Assembly (NCBI GenBank): GCA_964579765.1
Contig: CAZOIK010000145.1
Span: 1-9,528, forward strand
Length of the DNA: 9,528 bases
Source: DATNBT01 sp964579765
GTDB lineage: Bacteria; Acidobacteriota; Vicinamibacteria; Vicinamibacterales; CAVVIG01
Direction of reading: 5' to 3'
Part shown: piece by piece, positions 1-6,432 of the stretch
Layout of the letters: each line of letters starts with the position of its first letter
Numbering within the stretch: the first letter of the stretch is position 1
The notes under the pieces: generated by a model
Seen by the model: only the letters and a program-made list of their open reading frames with translations
What the model was told of the DNA's origin: nothing
The model's database searches: none
Program-made: the position numbers and the translations under genes

Positions 1-1
1 C

Positions 2-1594
2 ATGCCCTGGTTCGTTCGCGGCGACATCGACGGCTTTTTCGGCCTCGCGCTCGACAACCTCGTCCAGCTGCTGCTGATCGACACGCTGTGCCGCTTCGTC
101 CTCGGGTTCCCACCCGATCTGGTCTACGGGCGCGTGCTGCCGGGCGCCGCGGTCTCTATCCTGGTCGGCAACCTGTTCTACGCGTGGCAGGCCAGGAAGC
201 TGGCCGAGCGCACGGGACGGACCGACGTCTGCGCGCTGCCGTACGGCATCAACACCGTCTCGCTCGTCGCGCACGTCTTCCTCGTGATGCTCCCGGCCAA
301 AGCGCTCGCCGCCGCCGCCGGCGCGCCCGATCCGGCGCGCGTCGCGTGGCAGGCCGGGCTCGTCGCGACGTTGAGCTCCGGCGTCATCGAGTTCGCCGCC
401 GCGTTCGTCGCCGAGCGCGTCCGCAAGGCGACGCCGCGCGCCGCGTTGCTGTCCACGCTGGCCGGCATCGCGCTCGGGTTCATTTCCTTCGGCTTCCTGT
501 TCCGCGCGTTCGCCCGTCCCATCGTCGGCCTGACGACGTTCGGCATCGTGATGCTGACGTACTTCGGCCGCGTACGGTTCAAGGGACATCTGCCCGGCGG
601 ACTCGTCGCCGTCGGCCTCGGCACGCTGCTGTCGTGGATCATCGGCATCGCGCCGGCGGGCGCACGGCCGCCGGCCGCGGCGCTGCATCTGCCGGTCCCG
701 ATCGTGGGCGATCTGGTGGCCGCGCTCGGCGGCGGGCACATCCTGCCCTATCTGTCCGTGATCGTCGCGATGGGCCTCTTCAACGTGCTCGGCTCGCTGC
801 AGAACATCGAGTCCGCCGAGGCGGCCGGCGACGCGTACGACACGCGGCCGTCGCTGATCGTCAACGGCGTCGGCAGCATCTTCGCCGCGCTCTTCGGCTC
901 GGCCTTCCCGACGACGATCTACATCGGACATCCCGGGTGGAAGGCGCTCGGCGCGCGCGCCGGCTACTCGATCCTGAACGGCGTCTTCATCACGATCATC
1001 TGCCTCACCGGCACGCTCGCCTGGATCGCGTGGGCCGTGCCGATCGACGCCGGCATGGCCATCGTCCTCTGGATCGGCATCGTCATCGGCGCGCAGGCGT
1101 TTCAGGCGACGCCGCGGGCGCACGCGCCGGCCGTCGTCATCGGCCTGCTGCCGGGCATCGGCGCGTGGGCGGCGCTGATGGCGAAGAACGGGCTGAAAGC
1201 GGCCGGCATGGGCACGGCGCTCCGGCCCTTCAGCGACGCGCTCGTCGGCGAGTTCCTCAAGAGCGACACGTGGATCCACGGCGTCTTCTCACTCGAGCAG
1301 GGATTCCTGTTCACGTCGATGCTGCTCTCGGCCGCCACCGTCGGCGTCATCGAGCGGAAATGGAATCAGGCCGCCGCCTGGTGCGGGCTGGCGGCCGCGA
1401 TCTCGGCGACGGGGCTGATGCACTCGTATCGCTGGACGACGGACGACACGGTGCTGCAGCTCACGCCTGCGTGGCGGTTCGCCGCGGCCTACGCGGTGAT
1501 GGCGGTCGTCTTCTTCGCCGCGCGCTGGATCACCGAGCCGGCCGACGCCGCCGATCACTCCCCGGTCCACGAAGACACGTTCACACGCACGTAG
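2..1594 (+). CDS. NCS2-like (xanthine/uracil/AzgA-type) permease
   Basis: Integral inner-membrane transporter, 530 residues, with about a dozen hydrophobic segments. The N-terminus (WFVRGDIDGFFGLALDN, residues 3-19), ALPYGINT (78-85), LQNIESAEAAGD (266-277) and the GSAFPTTIYIGH stretch with following GARAGYS (299-323) match a bacterial permease subfamily in the nucleobase:cation symporter-2 (SLC23) superfamily. NCS2 members carry purines, pyrimidines or ascorbate, driven by protons or sodium. The substrate of this subfamily is not known to me and no purine-salvage gene lies nearby, so no substrate is assigned. The first Met is only two bases into the window, so no ribosome site can be seen and a slightly longer N-terminus is possible, although homologues of this type start close to WFVRGDIDG. 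The last 40 bp overlap the convergent protease-like gene. The C-terminal tail is soluble and acidic. Confidence 0.85.
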   Translation: MPWFVRGDIDGFFGLALDNLVQLLLIDTLCRFVLGFPPDLVYGRVLPGAAVSILVGNLFYAWQARKLAERTGRTDVCALPYGINTVSLVAHVFLVMLPAKALAAAAGAPDPARVAWQAGLVATLSSGVIEFAAAFVAERVRKATPRAALLSTLAGIALGFISFGFLFRAFARPIVGLTTFGIVMLTYFGRVRFKGHLPGGLVAVGLGTLLSWIIGIAPAGARPPAAALHLPVPIVGDLVAALGGGHILPYLSVIVAMGLFNVLGSLQNIESAEAAGDAYDTRPSLIVNGVGSIFAALFGSAFPTTIYIGHPGWKALGARAGYSILNGVFITIICLTGTLAWIAWAVPIDAGMAIVLWIGIVIGAQAFQATPRAHAPAVVIGLLPGIGAWAALMAKNGLKAAGMGTALRPFSDALVGEFLKSDTWIHGVFSLEQGFLFTSMLLSAATVGVIERKWNQAAAWCGLAAAISATGLMHSYRWTTDDTVLQLTPAWRFAAAYAVMAVVFFAARWITEPADAADHSPVHEDTFTRT

Positions 1595-2163
1595 GGGCCG
1601 GCGTCAGCCAGCCGTCGCCGCATTTTCTCGCCCTCGTCCGCCGTGAACCGCCAGTCCAGCGGCATCGCCCGGCGCACTTCCGTCCACGTCCACGTCGCGC
1701 GCATCAAGCCGTACGGGGCGTGCGCGGCGGTGCCCAGCAGCAGATGGCCGATCTCGTGGGCGATCGCGAAGCCGAGCAGATCGCCGCGATCGACCCCGGC
1801 GTCCAACGCGAGCGCGTCCACACGATTCACGTAGACCGTCGCGAGCGTTCCCGCGCCCTCGACGACGTCAACGGCCGCGTTGCCGAGCGATCCGGCCGCG
1901 CTGTCACCGGGGGCGACGACGAGCCGAAGCACGATCTCTCTCACCGGTTCCAGGCCCTCGGCGTGCGGCTTCGGCGCGCCAGGACAGAGCGACGCGTGGC
2001 ACGGCCGCCAGACCGGCTCGACGCCGGCCGCAGCCAGCACGAGGCGCGCGCGCTGCAGCGCGCCGTCGAGCTCACGCGGCGGCACGCCCGCCGCGTCGTA
2101 CGTGCGGACCGCCAGCGTCAGGGGAAGCTTCGCGACAAGGACGGCCATGAGGAGGAGCGACAT
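1555..2163 (-). CDS. small exported putative zinc metalloprotease (HEIGH motif)
   Basis: About 202 residues from the ATG at 2163; a TTG three codons upstream (2172) would give 205, and another ATG lies at 2148. None has a good Shine-Dalgarno, and an in-frame TAG closes the frame just upstream of the TTG. The N-terminus (MSLLLMAVLVAKLPLTLAV) looks like a signal peptide or membrane anchor. Counting from the ATG, HEIGHLLLG at 136-144 is a zinc-protease HExxH motif, followed by His148 and Met154 (GLMRA), reminiscent of a metzincin third ligand and Met-turn but with longer spacing. Two cysteines (PCHASLC) could form a disulfide after export. Similar short HEIGHLLLG...GIMR proteins are, from memory, common and uncharacterised in Acidobacteriota. 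Proteolytic activity is inferred from the motif only. It is divergent from the regulator at 2408 and tail-to-tail with the permease. Confidence 0.75.
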   Translation of the reverse strand: MSLLLMAVLVAKLPLTLAVRTYDAAGVPPRELDGALQRARLVLAAAGVEPVWRPCHASLCPGAPKPHAEGLEPVREIVLRLVVAPGDSAAGSLGNAAVDVVEGAGTLATVYVNRVDALALDAGVDRGDLLGFAIAHEIGHLLLGTAAHAPYGLMRATWTWTEVRRAMPLDWRFTADEGEKMRRRLADAGPYVRVNVSSWTGE

Positions 2164-2242
2164 GCAGGCCAATATGGGTGCCGGCCGGCGCTACCTCAAT
2201 GGCGCCGCGATGCGCCCGAGGTGACATGTTGGTAACGGGGCA

Positions 2243-2290
2243 AGTGATTGGAATATCGAGTGATTGCGTGAGTCTGCGATTGGCGGTGTC
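2243..2290. repeat. three 16-bp imperfect tandem repeats centred on GATTG
   Basis: GATTG occurs at 2246, 2262 and 2278, exactly 16 bp apart. The first two units share AGTGATTG; the second and third share GATTG and similar endings (GAGTC and GTGTC). They lie in the intergenic region between the divergent HEIGH-protein and winged-helix regulator genes, in a locally AT-richer patch. Iterated direct repeats here could be binding sites for a regulator, perhaps the product of the adjacent gene. That is inference; OmpR-type winged helices usually bind direct repeats with 10-11 bp spacing, not 16. A chance origin is possible because the repeats match well only at the core. Confidence 0.4.
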
Positions 2291-2314
2291 CGCTCGTGAC
2301 CGGTGTCCGAAACC

Positions 2315-2335
2315 AGTCCAATATCGGATTGGACT
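2315..2335. promoter_or_regulatory. perfect 21-bp palindrome, candidate operator
   Basis: AGTCCAAT (2315-2322) and its exact reverse complement ATTGGACT (2328-2335) flank a 5-bp spacer (ATCGG). It lies 72 bp upstream of the GTG start of the winged-helix regulator and just downstream of the GATTG repeats, whose core it echoes. Both arms are AT-richer than the surrounding sequence. A dimeric repressor or activator site, possibly autoregulatory, is the simplest reading. No T-run follows, so it does not look like a terminator. No convincing -35/-10 pair was found in the region on either strand. Confidence 0.5.
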
Positions 2336-2391
2336 CGACTTGCCGTCCGGCGTCGGCGATGCTGGACACCCCCACAGCACAGCGCAGCGAC

Positions 2392-2399
2392 GAGGAGGG
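2392..2399 (+). promoter_or_regulatory. ribosome binding site fixing the GTG start of the regulator
   Basis: GAGGAGGG ends 8 bases before the GTG at 2408. This near-consensus Shine-Dalgarno chooses GTG 2408 over an in-frame GTG 105 bases further upstream at 2303, whose extra residues are arginine-rich and unlike the family. Confidence 0.8.
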
Positions 2400-2407
2400 C
2401 TGCCGCG

Positions 2408-4165
2408 GTGACGGACTTCAGGTTCGGGCGCTTCGAGATCGACTCACGGACACGCGAGCTGCGCAAGGACGGCGTGCGGCTGCGTCTGCAGGAGCAACCG
2501 TTCGCGCTGCTCGCGCTGATGCTCGAGCGGCCGGGCGAACTTCTGACGCGCGACGAACTGCGCGACCGGCTCTGGCCGGACGGCACGTTCGTGGACTTCG
2601 AGCACGGGCTGAACGCCGCCGTCAAGCGGCTGCGCGCCGTCCTCGGCGACAGCGCCGACCGTCCGCGGTTCGTCGAGACGCTGCACCGCCGCGGCTATCG
2701 CTTCATCGCGAGCGTCGAGCGCGTCAACGGCCACGGCGCGTTCGCGCCGGCGCCGTCCGGCGACGTCCGCCGGCGGCTCGCCGTGCTCCCGTTCACGACG
2801 CTCGGCGAGGCCACCGTGCCCGATTCGTTTGCGTCGGGTCTCACCGAAGAGCTGGTGACGCAGCTGGGGCGTGTCTGCGCCGATCGGCTCGGGATCATCG
2901 CGCGCTCGTCCTGCATGCGCGTGCAGCGCGCCGATCGCACGGCGCGAGAGATCGGCACCGCGCTCAGGGCGGAGTATCTGCTCGAAGGCACCGTCCGCAC
3001 CGACGCCGGCCGCGTGCGCATCACGGCCCAGCTGATCGAGGCGCAGGGCGAGACGCAGTTGTGGGCAGACTCGTACGACTCGCCGCTCGCCGACTCGCTG
3101 CTGGTGCAGTGCGACGTGGCCACCCGGATCGTGCGCGCGGTCGCCGTCGAGCTCCTGCCGGATCGCGCGCCGGCGCCGTCGAAGGGCACCCGGCGTCTCG
3201 ACGCGCATCAGGCGTACCTGAAGGGCCGCTATTACTGGCATCGCCCCGGCGAGGAGGGCCTGCGCGAGTGCCTCGGCTTCTATCAGCAGGCGCTCGCGCT
3301 CGATCCGCAGTTCGCCGGCGCGTATGCGGCGCTGGCGCGTGCGACGGTCGCCGCCGCCGAGTACTACCTGCGTCCGCCGGTCGAAGCCTACAACGCGGCG
3401 GAGTTCGCCGCCGGCCGCGCGCTCGCGCTCGACGACTCGGAGTCTGAGGCGTACACCGCGCTGGCGGAGGTCCGCCGCGCACGCGACTGGAACTGGGACG
3501 GCGCCGACCAGGCGTTCCGCACGGCGCTGACCGTCAATCCCAGCAACGAAGGCGCGCGCCGCCTCTACGGCGTGTTCCTGGCCTCGCGCGGACAGACCGG
3601 CCAGGCGGCGACGATGACCGACGTGGCGTGCGAGCTCGACCCGCTGTGCCTCGTCTCGAACACGGGCGCGGCGTGGGTGCGCTACGTCAGCGGCGACTAC
3701 GCCGACGTCGTCGATCGCTGCCGCCACACCATCGACATGGCGGCGGGCTTTCCGGCGCCGCATCGTCTGCTCGCCGCGGCGCTCGTCCAGATGGGCGACG
3801 CCAGGGCGGCGGTCCGGCACCTCGAGTCCACGGCCGGCATCCACTGGGAGCCGCCGACGCTGGCGTGTCTCGCCCACGCGCTCGCGGTCGGCGGCGATCG
3901 CCCTCGCGCCCTCGACGTGCTCGCCCGGCTCGACGCGCTCTCGCCCGAGCGGTACGTCTCGCGATACCACGCGGCGATCGCGTGGACGGGCGCCGGCGAC
4001 TACGACCGCGCGTTCTCGGCGCTGTCGTGCGCCTGCGACGAGCGCGACCCGGCACTCATGCTGGTGACCACCGAACCGCGATTCGCGCCGCTGCGTGAAG
4101 ACGAACGGTACGCGGCGCTCGTCGAGCGTCTCGGCCTCGATCAGGAGACGCCCGTCCATGTGTGA
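2408..4165 (+). CDS. winged-helix (OmpR/CadC-type) regulator with TPR domain
   Basis: 585 residues. Residues 1-105 are a Trans_reg_C winged helix-turn-helix: FGRFEIDSRTRELRKDG opens the domain, LTRDELRDRLWPDG and the recognition-helix region DFEHGLNAAVKRLRAVLGD (63-81) follow, and the wing is HRRGYRFIA (93-101). Residues 122-250 form the middle domain often seen in such proteins (LAVLPF, GLTEEL, YLLEGTVR, LWADSYD; TolB-N/FlgO-like fold). Residues 267-575 are helical TPR-like repeats beginning AHQAYLKGRYYWHR. Unlike Escherichia coli CadC there is no transmembrane segment between the DNA-binding and sensor parts, so it should be a soluble cytoplasmic regulator that reads a signal through protein or ligand contact with the TPRs. 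There is no receiver domain, so no phosphorelay. The stop overlaps the next gene's start by 8 bp, implying co-transcription and translational coupling. Target genes are unknown; the upstream repeats make autoregulation plausible. Confidence 0.9.
   Translation: MTDFRFGRFEIDSRTRELRKDGVRLRLQEQPFALLALMLERPGELLTRDELRDRLWPDGTFVDFEHGLNAAVKRLRAVLGDSADRPRFVETLHRRGYRFIASVERVNGHGAFAPAPSGDVRRRLAVLPFTTLGEATVPDSFASGLTEELVTQLGRVCADRLGIIARSSCMRVQRADRTAREIGTALRAEYLLEGTVRTDAGRVRITAQLIEAQGETQLWADSYDSPLADSLLVQCDVATRIVRAVAVELLPDRAPAPSKGTRRLDAHQAYLKGRYYWHRPGEEGLRECLGFYQQALALDPQFAGAYAALARATVAAAEYYLRPPVEAYNAAEFAAGRALALDDSESEAYTALAEVRRARDWNWDGADQAFRTALTVNPSNEGARRLYGVFLASRGQTGQAATMTDVACELDPLCLVSNTGAAWVRYVSGDYADVVDRCRHTIDMAAGFPAPHRLLAAALVQMGDARAAVRHLESTAGIHWEPPTLACLAHALAVGGDRPRALDVLARLDALSPERYVSRYHAAIAWTGAGDYDRAFSALSCACDERDPALMLVTTEPRFAPLREDERYAALVERLGLDQETPVHV
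4143..4147 (+). promoter_or_regulatory. ribosome binding site of the MocR-type gene
   Basis: AGGAG lies 10 bases before ATG 4158, inside the last codons of the upstream regulator. It supports this ATG over in-frame starts further upstream, which would add residues unlike a GntR N-terminus. Confidence 0.7.
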
Positions 4166-5651
4166 CGCCACCCAGCTCCGGCTGCTCGGCCTCGGCGACG
4201 GCACGCTGCCGAAGTCGCGCCCGGTCTACCGGCACATCGCGCAGGCGATCGAGCGGCGCATCACGGCGGGCGCGCTCGCGCTCGACTTCCGGCTGCCGGC
4301 CGAACGCGACCTCGCCGAGGCGCTGCGCGTGAGCCGGACGACCGTGGTCAGCGCGTACCGCGATCTGCTGTCGCGCGGGCTGGTGCGCGGCTACGTGGGC
4401 CGCGGCACCTTCGTCTCCGCCGTGCCCGACGCGTCGGGCGCGCCGTTCGCGTGGCGCGGCAAGGTCGCGGCGGCGGCGGGCCGGTCAAACGACGGCACCA
4501 TTCGCGATCTGCTGCGCCACGCGGCCGACCCCACGGTTCTGTCCGTGGCCGCAGGCACGCCGGCGCTCGAGATCTTCCCGGTCGATGCCTATCGCAAGGC
4601 GATGGACCGGGCGCTCGCGCGCGACGTGCGCGTCGCGTGGGGGCACGGTCCCACCGAAGGCCTGCCGGTGCTGCGCGAAGCCATCGCGCATCGCTTTGGC
4701 GGACAGCCGCACAACGTGCTCGTGCTCGCCGGCGCGCAGCAGGGCCTCGATCTCCTGGCGCGCTGCCTCGTCGAGCCCGGCGACACGGTCATCGTCGATC
4801 GCCCCGGCTACCTCGGCGCGCTCCATACGTTCATCGCCGCCGGCGCGCGCGTGGTCGGCTGGGACACGGTGCGCCACGATCTCGACGAGCTCGAGGACCT
4901 GATCACGCGCTACCGGCCGAAACTCCTCTACACCAACCCGACGTTCCAGAATCCTACGGGGTGGACGATGCCGCTGAAGCTGCGGCGGCAGATGCTGTCG
5001 CTGGCGACGCGGCTGCGCGTGCCGATCGTCGAGGACGACACGTACCGCGAGCTCTACCTCAACGCGCCGCCGCCGCCCTCGCTGCACTCGATGGACACGC
5101 AGTCGGTCGTGATCCATCTCAACACGTTCTCCAAAGCCCTTGCGCCAGGCCTGCGGCTCGGCTGGCTGTCGGCGGCGCCGCCGATCGTCGAGCAGCTCGC
5201 GCTGATCAAACAACGGTCCGATCCGCACATGCCGAATCTGAATCAGCTGATCGTCGCGGACATGATTGCGGACGGCACGTTCGATCGGCATCTCGCGGCG
5301 CTGCGCACCGAGCATCGCCGCCGCCGCGACGCCCTCATCGGCGCGCTGGAACGGCAGGGCGCCGCCGGCAGGCTGCAGTGGGCGGTGCCCGACGGCGGGT
5401 TGTATCTCTGGTGCCGGCTGACGGGCCGGATCAAGGTGTCGCAGGTGGCCGAGCACGCCGCGGCCGAGTCGATTGCGTTCGTGCGGGGCGATGCGTTCTA
5501 CGTCGATCAGGCCGGCGATCGCGAGCTCCGCATCTGTTTTTCGACGGTCGCGCCGGCACGCGCCGGCGACGCCGCGAAGCGGATCATGCGCGCCGTGAAC
5601 GCCGCGCGGCGCGAGCTCGGCCCGCTGCCGCAGACCGTCGCGATCGTCTGA
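4158..5651 (+). CDS. MocR-family GntR/aminotransferase-like transcriptional regulator
   Basis: 497 residues, the usual MocR length. Residues about 20-90 are a GntR winged helix: PVYRHIAQAIERRITAGAL, then LPAERDLAEALRVSRTTVVSAYRDL and a wing ending GRGTFVS. From about 125 to the end is a fold-type I aminotransferase domain. Visible PLP-site residues are Asn265 in NPTFQNPTG, Asp293 and Tyr296 in EDDTY, the Schiff-base Lys326 in NTFSKALAPGLRLGW, and the carboxylate-binding Arg458 in ELRICFS. PLP binding is therefore very likely; known relatives (PdxR, GabR, TauR) use PLP with or without an amino compound to switch transcription. None of their usual targets (pdxST, gabTD, taurine genes) is adjacent, so the effector is unknown. 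An alternative is a bifunctional enzyme, since all catalytic residues look intact. It is co-transcribed with the upstream regulator and faces the HAD gene with a 9-bp gap. Confidence 0.92.
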   Translation: MCDATQLRLLGLGDGTLPKSRPVYRHIAQAIERRITAGALALDFRLPAERDLAEALRVSRTTVVSAYRDLLSRGLVRGYVGRGTFVSAVPDASGAPFAWRGKVAAAAGRSNDGTIRDLLRHAADPTVLSVAAGTPALEIFPVDAYRKAMDRALARDVRVAWGHGPTEGLPVLREAIAHRFGGQPHNVLVLAGAQQGLDLLARCLVEPGDTVIVDRPGYLGALHTFIAAGARVVGWDTVRHDLDELEDLITRYRPKLLYTNPTFQNPTGWTMPLKLRRQMLSLATRLRVPIVEDDTYRELYLNAPPPPSLHSMDTQSVVIHLNTFSKALAPGLRLGWLSAAPPIVEQLALIKQRSDPHMPNLNQLIVADMIADGTFDRHLAALRTEHRRRRDALIGALERQGAAGRLQWAVPDGGLYLWCRLTGRIKVSQVAEHAAAESIAFVRGDAFYVDQAGDRELRICFSTVAPARAGDAAKRIMRAVNAARRELGPLPQTVAIV

Positions 5652-5660
5652 CGCGGCCGT

Positions 5661-6311
5661 TCAGATCGGCAGGATCTCGCTGAGACGATCGACCACCCGC
5701 ACCGCGTCGAGCGTCATCGTCCAGTACGGCACGCGCTTCCAGATCGGCACGAGGCCTGCGGCCCTCGCGCCCGCAATGTCGAAGTCCGGATGATCCCCGA
5801 CGAACATCGCCTCGTCCGCGGCGATGCCGAGCCGGTCGAGCGTCAGCGCGAAGATGCGCGGATCGGGCTTGGCGACCCCCACCGCGTCGGAGATGACGAT
5901 CTCGTCGAAGTATCCGATCAGACCCAGCGTCCGCAGTTTGCGCGACTGCCACTCGACCGGACCGTTCGTCACGACCGCGAGCTTCGTGCCTGACGCGCGC
6001 AGCGCCTCGAGCGTCGCCGCGGTGTCGTCTGACGCCTCGCAGTGGCGGCAGTAGCAGTCCCAGAAGTGCGCCTCGAGATCGGCGGCGAGTTGTGCGTCTA
6101 CCTGGAGATCCGCGAGCAGCGCCCGATAGACGTCTGCCCGTCGCGCGTAGCCGTGGTCGTCGAGCTGCAGCGTCCGCGCGACCACGTCGTCGCGGCCAAT
6201 GTCCCCGAAGCGGCCGCGGAACACGTCGAACTGCTCGTGCGCGACCCTCACGACCACAGCGTCGCGATCGTAGAGCGTGCCGTCGAGATCGAAGAGAATC
6301 GCACGTACCAC
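5661..6311 (-). CDS. HAD-superfamily hydrolase (subfamily IA, phosphoglycolate/nucleotide phosphatase-like)
   Basis: 216 residues, typical for HAD-IA. Motif I FDLDGTLYD gives nucleophile Asp8 and acid/base Asp10; motif II is VVTNG (Thr115, Asn116); motif III is Lys148 in KPDPRIF; motif IV is GDHPDFD (Asp173, Asp178), which binds Mg2+. A helical cap (about 15-95) sits between motifs I and II, as in YjjG and phosphoglycolate phosphatase. It should be a cytosolic Mg-dependent phosphatase on a small phosphorylated metabolite; the exact substrate cannot be read. The GTG start is forced: an in-frame TGA lies five codons upstream (6327-6329) and motif I starts by residue 7, so no other start fits. 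A REP-like palindrome occupies the leader. The 3' end is convergent with the MocR-type gene 9 bp away. Confidence 0.9.
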   Translation of the reverse strand: MVRAILFDLDGTLYDRDAVVVRVAHEQFDVFRGRFGDIGRDDVVARTLQLDDHGYARRADVYRALLADLQVDAQLAADLEAHFWDCYCRHCEASDDTAATLEALRASGTKLAVVTNGPVEWQSRKLRTLGLIGYFDEIVISDAVGVAKPDPRIFALTLDRLGIAADEAMFVGDHPDFDIAGARAAGLVPIWKRVPYWTMTLDAVRVVDRLSEILPI

Positions 6312-6314
6312 GGT

Positions 6315-6337
6315 GTAGTGAGGCCTTCAGGCCTGCC
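6315..6337 (+). repeat. REP-like palindromic repeat, single copy
   Basis: It begins GTAG (6315-6318), then TG, then AGGCC-TTCA-GGCCT and GCC. It is identical to the left unit of the pair at 7761-7814 except for one missing C after GTAGTG. The stem is AGGCC/GGCCT with a TTCA loop. A GTAG foot next to an imperfect hairpin is the hallmark of REP sequences handled by RAYT (HUH/Y1) enzymes in other bacteria; no such enzyme gene is in the window. It lies between the divergent HAD and LVIVD genes. Confidence 0.75.
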
Positions 6338-6340
6338 TCC
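6336..6340 (-). promoter_or_regulatory. displaced candidate ribosome binding site for the HAD gene
   Basis: Read on the minus strand this is GGAGG. It is 24 nt from the GTG at 6311, too far if linear, but the REP stem (AGGCC/GGCCT with a 4-nt loop) lies between them and, if folded, leaves about 10 unpaired nt. No nearer Shine-Dalgarno exists. The bridging role is inference. Confidence 0.4.
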
Positions 6341-6359
6341 GAATCGTAACAAAGTTCTC

Positions 6360-6388
6360 TTGCCCGGGCTCGTAGGCGCAGCTAGAGT
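6360..6388 (+). promoter_or_regulatory. candidate sigma-70-type promoter for the LVIVD gene
   Basis: TTGCCC (6360-6365) and TAGAGT (6383-6388) are separated by exactly 17 bp, each matching 4 of 6 consensus bases. They lie 45-73 bp upstream of the ATG at 6433, just after the REP unit. The region is locally less GC-rich (TAACAAAGTTCTC precedes the -35). This is pattern matching by eye only. Confidence 0.4.
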
Positions 6389-6432
6389 GCTGAGTCTGGC
6401 GGCCCTGCAAGGGTCGCCCGACAAGGGGCACC

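Noticed and set aside
1591..1606. GTAG at the permease stop as another REP unit
   Set aside because: No TTCA-loop hairpin follows; the sequence is coding for the HEIGH protein on the other strand.
2187..2208. CGGCGC / GCGCCG inverted repeat with a 10-nt loop upstream of the HEIGH gene
   Set aside because: A 6-bp GC stem is expected by chance in DNA this GC-rich, and no related copy was seen.
88..2235. Long plus-strand open frame of about 715 codons across the permease and HEIGH genes
   Set aside because: The translation is arginine-rich and featureless, typical of an off-frame in GC-rich DNA; two recognisable proteins occupy the same bases.
2229..2257. Possible promoter TTGGTA with an AATATC-like -10 for the regulator operon
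   Set aside because: The -10 matches too few consensus bases at an acceptable spacing to be called.
2303..2407. N-terminal extension of the winged-helix regulator from the in-frame GTG at 2303
   Set aside because: The extension would include the palindrome and unlike-family residues; GAGGAGGG positions the GTG at 2408 instead.
2444..4204. Long minus-strand open frame (586 codons) opposite the winged-helix regulator
   Set aside because: It has a low-complexity Arg/Ala/Val composition with no motif, and the opposite strand encodes a clear Trans_reg_C-TPR protein with a strong ribosome site.
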